From the NCBI RefSeq assembly GCF_009659375.1, contig NZ_WJQT01000020.1, forward strand, positions 1 through 45,890: a DNA stretch of 45,890 nucleotides, read 5' to 3'. Below, one piece after another: positions 1 through 7,305 of this stretch (the first letter of the stretch is position 1; each line of letters starts with the position of its first letter). The notes beneath the pieces were generated by a model. The model was given only the letters and a program-made list of their open reading frames with translations. It was not told the DNA's origin and ran no database searches. Source of the DNA: Fundicoccus ignavus. Its GTDB lineage: Bacteria; Bacillota; Bacilli; Lactobacillales; Aerococcaceae. The position numbers and the translations under genes were made by a program.

Positions 1-70
1 GCTAGCCTCTCAATCCAATAAACTAATTATCTCATATCTTAGGAGATGAGGTAATCGAAAAGAGGTTCAT

Positions 71-106
71 AGGGTTATCCAGTAAAAACCGGAAGGTTAA
101 AACCCT
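71..106 (+). other. possible hairpin in the 5' leader of the DUF1002 gene
   Basis: AGGGTT (71-76) can pair with AACCCT (101-106), and the enclosed bases include a CC/GG pairing. It lies just upstream of the ribosome binding site of the first gene. I could not match it to a known riboswitch class, and the upstream part of the leader may lie outside the window. Confidence 0.25.
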
Positions 107-132
107 AAATATAATATACAAGGATGATTAAA

Positions 133-1776
133 ATGACCAGACAGAAATGGCAAAATATTCTGTTAGCGACGGCATTAGCCTCTAGTCCGCTACTAGCAAT
201 TGAGCCTTTAGGTGGATTGATTTACGCTCAAGAAGTTCAAGTTGATGATGTATTAACGCAAAGTAAAGTAGCCTTGGGTGCATCGCTCAATGAAGAACAG
301 AAACAACAGACATTGAATTTATTGCGTGCTACTGACGTAGATAATCAACAAATTATATCAGTAGATGGTAAAATGATTGAGCAGTTTCTAGCTGACGGAT
401 CTAACGAAGAAACCTTAGTTTATTCAAGTGCAATCATTGAGCCACGTGAAGCAGGCTATGGGGTTCAAGTACAGATTGTGACACCTAATAACATTACACT
501 AGTTGCACCTCAAACTTATCAGAATGCAGCGATTACTGCTGGGGCAAAAGATGTATTAATTAAAATCGCGGCTGTCGAGCCAGTAACAGGGGAGGGAGCT
601 TTGACGGGCGTATATGCGATTTATGAAGCGCTAGGTTATGCATTAGATCCACAAGATATTGAGGTAGCTCAAAAAGAGATAGTATTAGTCAAGAATATAC
701 AAGAAAGTTCTGAATTAACCGTCGAACAAACTAACCAATTACAAGCGCAAATTAAGTTAGCGATTAATCAAGTTTTGCAAGCAAATGGTGAGTTAACTAC
801 TGAAGATTTGAATGATTTAGTGTTATCTACAATTGAACATTATTTAGCGGAGATTGATAAAGATAAGGCGATGACCGAGGAGGTTATTGCTGAATATGTT
901 TCTTTTGCTGAAGCATATGTACACACGCAAAGTGCTCAAAGCGAAACAACTAATGAGCAACTTAATGCATCATTCAATTTAACATGGACACTAGAAGAAG
1001 CGATTGATTTTTGGGAAGCTAGCTTTTTGTCAGGGAATGCTGATGAATTCTACATAAACGTTGAAGAATATGACCGCGAATTATGGACAGAATTCAGTGA
1101 AAATCAATCTGATTCTGAAGAATCTGCAACTGCTATCAATACAATTCGATTGAACTATGATGAAAACTTAACCATACAATTTGAAAAGACAGAAACAGAA
1201 GTCATCCTAACCTTGTATACAGAAGTAAGTCATTACCCTTATGAACCTAGTGCAACTTATTCAATCGATCGTCAAACATTTGAAGTGTTGGACCGTAATG
1301 ATTTATCAGAAGCAACTGAAGCGGCAGATAATGAAGTCGTTAATTTATGGAACGATGATAAAGCTAATCAATTAGCTAGTTTTATGGCTACATGGGGAGA
1401 AGGCATGGGACAAACTTATCAAAGCTTTACGCCAGAAGCGCCCGGTGATATGTACGGTGTAAGTTTTCCTAATGATGTGCTAACTGCTTTATCCGTTAAT
1501 GAAACACCTGTGAATGCATCATGGTCAACCACTGGTGAAGCAGCAGTAGAAGGAGAATATGTCATTGTAGCTGCATTTAATGATGTTGAACATTTTTTTG
1601 AAGTGAATCCGACAGCACCAGCAGGGGCACATTTTTACTTGTTTACTATCTTAGATGGTATTCCGGTAGTGCTACATAGTCAACAAAATCAAGGAACACC
1701 AGATGGCCGATACTATTTCACACCTTCAGAGAATATGGAATTACAAGCTGGTTTTGAAAATATAGTTAACCAATAA
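133..1776 (+). CDS. secreted DUF1002 (YpuA-like) protein with C-terminal DUF4767-like domain
   Basis: This is a 547-residue exported protein of unknown biochemical role. The N-terminus has basic residues, then a hydrophobic run, with likely cleavage after IYAQ, so it should be secreted or cell-wall associated; no lipobox Cys is seen. Residues about 30-260 match DUF1002/YpuA (the VTPNNITLV and ITAGAKDV segments are typical). Residues about 390-540 resemble DUF4767, a domain often found in Lactobacillales surface lipoproteins (LWNDDKANQLASFMATWGEG). The ATG at 133 is preferred over the ATG at 124 because the AAGGA that serves as ribosome binding site overlaps the earlier codon. It is a single-gene unit closed by a terminator. 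The domain assignments are recognised by eye; function is not known. Confidence 0.8.
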   Translation: MTRQKWQNILLATALASSPLLAIEPLGGLIYAQEVQVDDVLTQSKVALGASLNEEQKQQTLNLLRATDVDNQQIISVDGKMIEQFLADGSNEETLVYSSAIIEPREAGYGVQVQIVTPNNITLVAPQTYQNAAITAGAKDVLIKIAAVEPVTGEGALTGVYAIYEALGYALDPQDIEVAQKEIVLVKNIQESSELTVEQTNQLQAQIKLAINQVLQANGELTTEDLNDLVLSTIEHYLAEIDKDKAMTEEVIAEYVSFAEAYVHTQSAQSETTNEQLNASFNLTWTLEEAIDFWEASFLSGNADEFYINVEEYDRELWTEFSENQSDSEESATAINTIRLNYDENLTIQFEKTETEVILTLYTEVSHYPYEPSATYSIDRQTFEVLDRNDLSEATEAADNEVVNLWNDDKANQLASFMATWGEGMGQTYQSFTPEAPGDMYGVSFPNDVLTALSVNETPVNASWSTTGEAAVEGEYVIVAAFNDVEHFFEVNPTAPAGAHFYLFTILDGIPVVLHSQQNQGTPDGRYYFTPSENMELQAGFENIVNQ

Positions 1777-1790
1777 TTTATAGATAAAAT

Positions 1791-1829
1791 AAACAGACTG
1801 CTAAATCAATATGGAAGAGCAGTCTGTTT
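1791..1829. terminator. bidirectional rho-independent terminator
   Basis: A 12-bp stem (1791-1802 AAACAGACTGCT pairs with 1818-1829) sits between convergent genes. T-rich sequence follows on the minus strand and a shorter T tract on the plus strand, so it can serve both the DUF1002 gene and the aldolase gene. Confidence 0.8.
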
Positions 1830-1907
1830 GCTTATGTATAGTTTAAGTGCTATGTATTTATATTAACATAATCTAAAGGTAACCTTAAAAGGCATGCTGA
1901 GCGTCAA

Positions 1908-2684
1908 TTAATCAGCTTTAACCGTCTCTAACATTGCTTTAAACGCTTGAATCATCAATGTAGCATCCATACTACACGTAATCGCATCAAAACCATATTC
2001 ACGATAACGTCGTGCTTGCTCAGTATCAGCACCAAAAATAAGTGTAAATTTATTGTTATCTCGACAAGCTTTATAAATGCGCGCTAAAGCCTCAGTATAA
2101 GTAGGATGATCAAATTTTGCTGGGATACCAAGGGCGATCGTCAAATCGTAAGGACCAACAAAGATGCCGTCAACTCCTTCTAAAGCACAAATTTCTTCAA
2201 TCACATTCAAACATTCAACCGTTTCACATTGTGGAATAATAAGAGATTCTCGGTTACGACTTTCAAAGAATTGATCCAAATCATTCACATTATCACTAAA
2301 ACCAAAATCAGTTACACGTGAATAAAAGAAACCTCTCTCGCCAATAGGTGTATATTTCCCCCATTTAATGACTTGTTTAACTTCCTCTACTGATTGAACA
2401 TTGGGGATAATTAAACCTTGTACACCTACATCAAGCGGACGTAAAACATTTGAACGACTAATTTCTTTAATACGCATTAAAGTTGACATATCTCTTAGTT
2501 CGGCTGTATGAACAATTTCTAGCAATGATTCTGCTGTAAAAGTACTATGTTCGAAATCGACAATGAAAAAGTCTAAACCTGCTATTCCTAAACATTCAAC
2601 AATCGACGTTCCAATCGTTTCAAAGAAAGTACCAACCACTTGTTGTCCATCTTTCATTTTCTTTAAAATCATATTTTCTTTCAT
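1908..2684 (-). CDS. HpcH/HpaI-family aldolase
   Basis: This 258-residue protein belongs to the HpcH/HpaI class II aldolase family. These enzymes reversibly cleave 4-hydroxy-2-oxo acids, releasing pyruvate with the help of a divalent metal. The DFEH motif (catalytic His), the MRI Arg, the metal-ligand Glu in PQCE and the metal-ligand Asp in VGPYDL are all present, and length is normal. The start follows AGGAG at 8-base spacing. It is divergent from the aldo/keto reductase gene. The natural substrate cannot be fixed from sequence; 2-keto-3-deoxy sugar acids or 2,4-dihydroxyhept-2-enedioate are the usual ones in the family. Confidence 0.88.
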   Translation of the reverse strand: MKENMILKKMKDGQQVVGTFFETIGTSIVECLGIAGLDFFIVDFEHSTFTAESLLEIVHTAELRDMSTLMRIKEISRSNVLRPLDVGVQGLIIPNVQSVEEVKQVIKWGKYTPIGERGFFYSRVTDFGFSDNVNDLDQFFESRNRESLIIPQCETVECLNVIEEICALEGVDGIFVGPYDLTIALGIPAKFDHPTYTEALARIYKACRDNNKFTLIFGADTEQARRYREYGFDAITCSMDATLMIQAFKAMLETVKAD

Positions 2685-2810
2685 TGCTCACACTCCTATT
2701 AATTAATACCTTAAGCATATCACATCAATGTTGTAAACGCATTCTCGATCATGTAAACTAAAATAAGTTGTTCCGCTATATGCAATAATAGAATAATACG
2801 AGGTGAAAAA

Positions 2811-3794
2811 ATGAACTATTGTAAATTAGGTAAAACAGGATTAGATGTCTCACCGATTTGTTTGGGCACAATGGGCTTTGGTAATGATCAGAGTGCTTGG
2901 ATGAAGCAATGGGGTTTAGATGAATTTGCAGCAAAGGAAGTTGTTCAGGCAAGCTTGGACTTAGGAATAAATTTCTTCGATACCGCTAATGTATATAATC
3001 AAGGAAACAGTGAACGAGTATTGGGCAAGGCTTTAAAAGAACTGAGTAATCGTGATGAAATAGTACTTGCTACCAAAGTTTTTAACCCAGTGTCAGATAA
3101 ACCTAATCGTGCTGGTTTATCACGCAAAGCAATTTTTACTGAAATTGATAATAGTTTAGAAAGACTGCAAACAGACTATATTGACTTATATATAATTCAC
3201 CGTTGGGATTACCATACGCCTATCGAGGAGACGATGCGTGCTTTAGATGATTTAATTAGAAGTGGTAAAGTCCGCTATATAGGAGCATCTGCGATGTATG
3301 CTTGGCAGTTTCAACAAGCGAATTTTGTCGCACAACAAAACGGATGGACACAATTTGTTTCAATGCAGAATCATTACAATTTATTGTATCGTGAAGAAGA
3401 AAGGGAAATGTTACCTTATTGCGAGCATGCTGGTATCGCTGTCACACCTTATAGCCCATTGGCAGCAGGACGATTAACCAGACCTTTAAATGTAGAAACA
3501 CCACGTTCGAAATCTGACTTCATTGCACAAGCTAAATACGATACGACGTTAGAAACAGATTCAGAAATTATTCAACGCCTAAATCAAGTTGCGACAGAAT
3601 TAAATACTAAGCCTGCAAGTTTAGCATTAGCTTGGCTATTGTCTAAACCATCAGTTGTCGCTCCAGTCGTTGGGGCTACGAAACTCACTTACTTAGAAGA
3701 TGCGGTAGCAGCTTTAGATTTAACTTTAACGCCAGAAATTATCGACTATTTAGAGGCACCATATGTGCCACATAAGATAATGGGTGCTCAATAA
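2811..3794 (+). CDS. aldo/keto reductase
   Basis: A 327-residue NAD(P)H-dependent aldo/keto reductase. The catalytic tetrad is visible: Asp in FFDTANVY, Tyr in the same motif, Lys in LATKVF and His in YIIHRWDYHTP. The C-terminal PVVGATK segment is the usual cofactor phosphate-binding region. It is a full-length cytosolic TIM-barrel of the YajO/Tas-like subgroup. The ATG has GAGGTG five to six bases upstream. It is transcribed away from the HpcH/HpaI aldolase gene, so the two may share a regulator and act on related hydroxy- or oxo-compounds; that link is inference. The substrate is unknown. Confidence 0.9.
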   Translation: MNYCKLGKTGLDVSPICLGTMGFGNDQSAWMKQWGLDEFAAKEVVQASLDLGINFFDTANVYNQGNSERVLGKALKELSNRDEIVLATKVFNPVSDKPNRAGLSRKAIFTEIDNSLERLQTDYIDLYIIHRWDYHTPIEETMRALDDLIRSGKVRYIGASAMYAWQFQQANFVAQQNGWTQFVSMQNHYNLLYREEEREMLPYCEHAGIAVTPYSPLAAGRLTRPLNVETPRSKSDFIAQAKYDTTLETDSEIIQRLNQVATELNTKPASLALAWLLSKPSVVAPVVGATKLTYLEDAVAALDLTLTPEIIDYLEAPYVPHKIMGAQ

Positions 3795-3851
3795 ATCATT
3801 AACAAACTATCACTTTAATTAGAAAGATGAAAAAAAGGTTAGAGAATTATA

Positions 3852-3880
3852 TTGACTTTTAATAATTGACTTGTTAAGAT
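3852..3880 (+). promoter_or_regulatory. sigma-A promoter of the ilvE operon
   Basis: TTGACT (3852-3857), a 17-base spacer and TAAGAT (3875-3880), with TG one base before the -10. Transcription would start near 3887, giving a leader that covers the Ile-rich peptide and the attenuator. Confidence 0.65.
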
Positions 3881-3911
3881 ACATATATCAAAGATATTTG
3901 GAGCGATTAAG

Positions 3912-3971
3912 ATGACAAAATTACATTCAAACACAGTTAAATTTGCAACTATTATTAGCATTATTAGATAG
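3912..3971 (+). CDS. isoleucine-rich leader peptide of the ilvE operon
   Basis: A 19-codon ORF with GGAG eight bases before its ATG. Its last codons read Ile-Ile-Ser-Ile-Ile-Arg-stop (ATT ATT AGC ATT ATT AGA TAG). It lies about 25 bases downstream of a good promoter and directly before an array of competing hairpins and a terminator in front of a branched-chain aminotransferase gene. By analogy with ribosome-mediated attenuation of ilv/leu operons, ribosome stalling at the Ile codons when Ile-tRNA is short should favour the antiterminator. The ORF and codon run are seen directly; the mechanism is inferred. No T-box motif is present in this leader. Confidence 0.75.
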   Translation: MTKLHSNTVKFATIISIIR

Positions 3972-4081
3972 TGTTTGTATCAGCAACATGGATACAAACA
4001 CGGAAAACTTTTCAGTTTGTATCTATGCGTGCTAACAATTTGTGTTGCTCGTATAGACTAATAATCTAAACGGGCAGTGAG
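3972..4081 (+). promoter_or_regulatory. ilvE attenuator: competing hairpins
   Basis: GTGTTTGTATC (3972-3982) pairs with GATACAAACAC (3992-4002) to form a hairpin starting right after the leader-peptide stop. The same GATACAAAC can instead pair with a second GTTTGTATC at 4014-4022. AGCAACA (3983-3989) is complementary to TGTTGCT (4043-4049). TAATCTAAACGGGC (4062-4075) is complementary, with one G-U pair, to 4114-4127, which is the 5' arm of the terminator, so it forms an antiterminator. The pattern of mutually exclusive pairings is what a leader-peptide attenuator needs. Confidence 0.7.
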
Positions 4082-4111
4082 AAGCTCTCATTTATATACG
4101 GTTTTTTAAAG

Positions 4112-4153
4112 AAGCCTGTTTAGATTATTTGTTTAATCTAAATAGGCTTTTTT
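4112..4153 (+). terminator. attenuator terminator before ilvE
   Basis: The 5' arm 4112-4127 pairs with 4134-4149 (one G-U pair), followed by a run of six T. It stands 25 bases before the ilvE start and competes with the antiterminator that uses 4062-4075. Confidence 0.8.
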
Positions 4154-4178
4154 ATATTGAAATGGAGGAAATAGAAAA

Positions 4179-5210
4179 ATGACAGAACAATTGACACCCG
4201 CAGATTTAGATTGGAATAACTTAGGTTTTGATTACATTGAAACAGGTGTTGCATTTCGTGCTCATTATAAAAATGGTGAGTGGGGGCCAGGAGAATTAAC
4301 GACAGAGAATACAGTGACCATCAGCCATGCTTCTCCAGCTTTACACTTAGGACAACAATGTTTCGAAGGTTTAAAGGCTTATCGTACGAAAGATGGTACT
4401 ATTCAACTATTCCGCCCAGATCAAAATGGTCAAAGAATGATGCGCTCTGCAGAACAAGTGATGTTACCACCTTATCCTGTTGAAGATTTTATCGAAGCTG
4501 CTAAGGCTGTAGTAAGTGCTAATGAAGCCTGGGTGCCTCCTTACGGAACTGGAGCAACCTTATACTTGCGTCCTTTCTTATTTGGAGCTGGGCCAGTAGT
4601 GGGGGTAGCACCAGGACCCGAAGCTATTTTCGGCATTTATGTAACACCAGTTGGTCCGTATTTTAAAGGAGGTTTACAGCCAGCAGCCTTTATGGTCAGT
4701 GAGTATGACCGTGCAGCACCACGTGGTACAGGCGCTGCTAAAGTAGGTGGAAATTATGCCTCAAGTTTCCAAGCAGGTAACGAAGCGAAGTCTAAACAAT
4801 TTGCGGATGCCATTTTCCTAGACCCTGCTACTCATACGAAAATCGAAGAAGTTGGTTCAGCTAATTTCTTTGGGATTACACATGATAATGTTTTCGTAAC
4901 GCCGAAATCACCATCAATTCTACCAAGTATTACTAAATATTCACTCTTACAACTAGCTCAAGATCGTTTAGGCATGAAAGCTATAGAGGGAGATGTTTAC
5001 TTGAAAGATTTAGATCAATTTAAGGAAGCAGGCGCAATGGGAACAGCAGCAGTCATCACTCCAGTAGGTAGTATTACAAATGGCGAGAAGAAGCATGTCT
5101 TCTACTCAGAAACCGAGACTGGACCACTGACGAAAGCGTTGTATGAAGAACTAGTGGGTATCCAATTTGGTGATAAACCCGCACCAGAAGGCTGGGTATA
5201 TAAAATTTAA
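4179..5210 (+). CDS. ilvE: branched-chain amino acid aminotransferase
   Basis: A 343-residue PLP-dependent fold-type IV aminotransferase. It interconverts Ile, Leu or Val and 2-oxoglutarate with the matching branched 2-oxo acids and glutamate, in the cytosol. The PLP lysine is K188 in GAAKVGGNYA, FEGLKAYR and the GSANFFG-like EEVGSANFFGI segment are family hallmarks, and length fits the type II (about 340 aa) branch. GGAGG precedes the ATG. It is the first structural gene after the Ile-rich leader and attenuator, which matches its role. It is followed at 47 bases by a hydratase-like gene and then a LivJ-type binding protein, with no terminator between. Confidence 0.95.
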   Translation: MTEQLTPADLDWNNLGFDYIETGVAFRAHYKNGEWGPGELTTENTVTISHASPALHLGQQCFEGLKAYRTKDGTIQLFRPDQNGQRMMRSAEQVMLPPYPVEDFIEAAKAVVSANEAWVPPYGTGATLYLRPFLFGAGPVVGVAPGPEAIFGIYVTPVGPYFKGGLQPAAFMVSEYDRAAPRGTGAAKVGGNYASSFQAGNEAKSKQFADAIFLDPATHTKIEEVGSANFFGITHDNVFVTPKSPSILPSITKYSLLQLAQDRLGMKAIEGDVYLKDLDQFKEAGAMGTAAVITPVGSITNGEKKHVFYSETETGPLTKALYEELVGIQFGDKPAPEGWVYKI

Positions 5211-5257
5211 ACCCTACACACTGACAAAATATGACTAAAAATCGAAAGGAAGATTTC

Positions 5258-6007
5258 ATGACAAACCAAGCAGAACAATTATTTAAAGCCTATCAAACTA
5301 ACCAACCACTAGCCAAAGGAGTATTAGAATTCTCAAGTCGTAAGGATGCTTATCAAGTTCAAGATGAAGTGTTGGCCTTCAAAGAAGCTAACGGTGAAAA
5401 ACACGCCGGCTATAAAATCAGTTTAACAAGCCAAGAAACACAGGACTTATTTAAAAGCGACTCACCTTTATATGGTCAAATGACAGATGTTACCGTCAAG
5501 AATGAATTATCCCTAAGTGACTATAATGAACCTTTAGTTGAAGTTGAATTAGTGTTTTTAGTAGACGAGGATGTTAACGGTAGTGATTCAGTTGAACAAA
5601 TCATGAATAAATGTCGAGTGGCTCCAGGATTAGAAGTACCAGACGGACGTTATGAAGATTGGTTCCCTAAAACAACTTTCTATGAAGTAATTGCGGATGG
5701 GGCTGTAAACGGTGCGGTTGTCATGGGTGAAGCAGCTAAATATACTTATGAAGACTTAGCAGATGTCGAAGGTGTGTTGTATTTGGATGGCGAAGAAGTG
5801 AAAAGAGGGCATTCAACAGAAGTATTAGGTCATCCCGTAAATTCAGTTAAATGGCTAGCTGAAGCATTAGAGAGTAAAGGCAAGCAATTAACTGCTGGTA
5901 GTTTTGTTTCGTCGGGTACATTTGTTTTACCAGAAAAACTTACCACAGGTACCTATACTGCAAAATATTCGAATATCGGTGAAGTTACTTTAGTCGTAAA
6001 AGCTTAA
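5258..6007 (+). CDS. fumarylacetoacetate hydrolase-fold protein, 2-oxopent-4-enoate hydratase (MhpD)-like
   Basis: A 249-residue protein of the 2-keto-4-pentenoate hydratase / 2-oxohept-3-enedioate hydratase group. These metal-dependent enzymes hydrate or decarboxylate 2-oxo acids. HAGYKISLTS, the acidic VEVELVFLVDED metal-site region and LGHPVNSVKWLA are the recognisable family segments. The ATG at 5258 is chosen because AAGGA lies seven bases upstream; an in-frame ATG at 5231 lacks such a site. It sits between ilvE and a LivJ-type binding protein in one apparent transcription unit. A role on branched 2-oxo acids produced by IlvE is possible but only inferred; no aromatic meta-cleavage genes are nearby. 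Confidence 0.85.
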   Translation: MTNQAEQLFKAYQTNQPLAKGVLEFSSRKDAYQVQDEVLAFKEANGEKHAGYKISLTSQETQDLFKSDSPLYGQMTDVTVKNELSLSDYNEPLVEVELVFLVDEDVNGSDSVEQIMNKCRVAPGLEVPDGRYEDWFPKTTFYEVIADGAVNGAVVMGEAAKYTYEDLADVEGVLYLDGEEVKRGHSTEVLGHPVNSVKWLAEALESKGKQLTAGSFVSSGTFVLPEKLTTGTYTAKYSNIGEVTLVVKA

Positions 6008-6028
6008 TAGAACTTAGGAGGAACAATC

Positions 6029-7201
6029 ATGAAAAAATTTAAAAACGTATTATTAACTGGATTAGTCGTTGCAGGGAGCGTTTTAGCGCCAATGTCAGTA
6101 TCAGCTCAAGAGGCGACAGGAGAACCTTTAGTCTTAGGGGTTAACTTAGAATTAACAGGTCCTGCAGCACCGTACAGTGTTCCTGCTGTCGAAGCATTTG
6201 AATTGTATGTAGAACAAGTTAATGCCGCTGGTGGCGTTCTCGATGGGCGTCCGCTTGAATTAGTTGTCTTAGATAACAAGACGGATACAACTGAAGGGGT
6301 ATCTCTACAAACGCGTTTAAATGACGATTCAGAAGTAGTGGCAACTTTAGGACCTAATGCTTCAGGAGTAGTCAACGCAGCTAAACCTGTCATTGAATCG
6401 TCAACAAAACCGACTGTCTTACCTGCCACTACTGGAGATGGGTTAACTTTAGCAGCTAACGGCGAAGCTGTTGCAAATCTTTTTAGAACTGCTTATGAAG
6501 ATTCTTATCAAGGAACTGCAGGTGCAGTTTATGTTTACGATACACTGGGTGCACAGAATACATTATTAATTGTTGACAATGCCTTAGATTACTCTCAAGG
6601 ATTAGCGGATGCATTTGTGACGAAATATGAAGAATTAGGGGGAACCGTTGTTGCAACGGAAGCTTATTCTTCAGGTGATACAGATTTTACAGCTTTAGCC
6701 ACTAAGCTATTGGGTTATGAATTTGATGCAATTTATATGCCAGGTTACTACACTGAGACAGGTCTACTTGTTAAAGCGTTTCGTGAATTAGGCTTAACTC
6801 AACCAGTCGTAGGTGCTGACGGTTATGCCAGTGATACGTTTGTTGAATTAGCTGGCGCAGAGAATACGTATGACGTTCATTATACGACGCATTATGATGC
6901 GTCTTTAGAGAGTGAAGCATCGGTAGCATTCGGTGAGGCTTATACTGAAAAGTTTGGCAAAGCACCTGATACGTTTGCGGCTCTAGGTTATGATGCAATT
7001 TCATTTTTAGTAGATGGAATTGAAAGAGCAGGTTCTACAGATCCAGAAGCAATTAGTCAAGCATTAGCTGAAACTGTTGATTTTGAAGGTGTAACAGGTA
7101 CGTTCTCGATTAATGATGAACATAATCCAGTGAAACCAGCAGTTATGGTAACGTTAGATAATGGAAATGTGGTAAATGCCCAGGAAGTAGTTGTCGATTA
7201 G
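6029..7201 (+). CDS. LivJ-type ABC transporter substrate-binding protein
   Basis: A 390-residue periplasmic-binding-protein type I receptor (Peripla_BP_6/LivJ group) that normally delivers branched-chain amino acids to an ABC permease. The N-terminus is a clear signal peptide with likely cleavage at VSA-QEA. There is no lipobox Cys, so it lacks the lipid anchor expected in a Gram-positive. The mature protein shows the canonical GVNLELTGPAAPYS start and LVVLDNKTDTTEG. GGAGG lies 8 bases before the ATG. It is the last gene of the ilvE operon. No livHMGF-type permease or ATPase gene is near, so it must use a distant transporter or do something else such as sensing. Ligand specificity is inferred from operon context. 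Confidence 0.9.
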   Translation: MKKFKNVLLTGLVVAGSVLAPMSVSAQEATGEPLVLGVNLELTGPAAPYSVPAVEAFELYVEQVNAAGGVLDGRPLELVVLDNKTDTTEGVSLQTRLNDDSEVVATLGPNASGVVNAAKPVIESSTKPTVLPATTGDGLTLAANGEAVANLFRTAYEDSYQGTAGAVYVYDTLGAQNTLLIVDNALDYSQGLADAFVTKYEELGGTVVATEAYSSGDTDFTALATKLLGYEFDAIYMPGYYTETGLLVKAFRELGLTQPVVGADGYASDTFVELAGAENTYDVHYTTHYDASLESEASVAFGEAYTEKFGKAPDTFAALGYDAISFLVDGIERAGSTDPEAISQALAETVDFEGVTGTFSINDEHNPVKPAVMVTLDNGNVVNAQEVVVD

Positions 7202-7216
7202 TTATAATATTGGGGT

Positions 7217-7250
7217 AAACACATCTCTCTTGTGAGGGGTGTGTTTTGTA
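7217..7250 (+). terminator. terminator of the ilvE operon
   Basis: AAACACATCTCTC (7217-7229) pairs over 13 positions, including G-U pairs, with GAGGGGTGTGTTT (7234-7246), followed by a T-rich tract. Confidence 0.85.
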
Positions 7251-7274
7251 TTTTATTAATTTCAAGCTTATAAT
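7246..7274 (+). promoter_or_regulatory. promoter of the oligoendopeptidase gene
   Basis: A perfect TATAAT (7269-7274) lies 17 bases after a weak -35 TTGTAT (7246-7251), which overlaps the T tract of the preceding terminator. It is about 30 bases upstream of the gene start. Confidence 0.5.
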
Positions 7275-7305
7275 AGAATTTATACTATAAAGAGGAGCGG
7301 ATTAA

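Noticed and set aside
1..123. Possible riboswitch (c-di-AMP or other) before the DUF1002 gene
   Set aside because: A GGGTT/AACCC pairing is present, but the conserved cores of ydaO and other known classes are not visible, and the leader may be cut by the window edge.
3795..4178. T-box before ilvE
   Set aside because: No GGTACCGCG-type T-box motif is present; the leader peptide and hairpins explain the region better.
6106..6429. Minus-strand open frame inside the LivJ-type receptor gene
   Set aside because: It lies fully antisense to a well-supported gene, has no ribosome binding site and its product has no recognisable domain.
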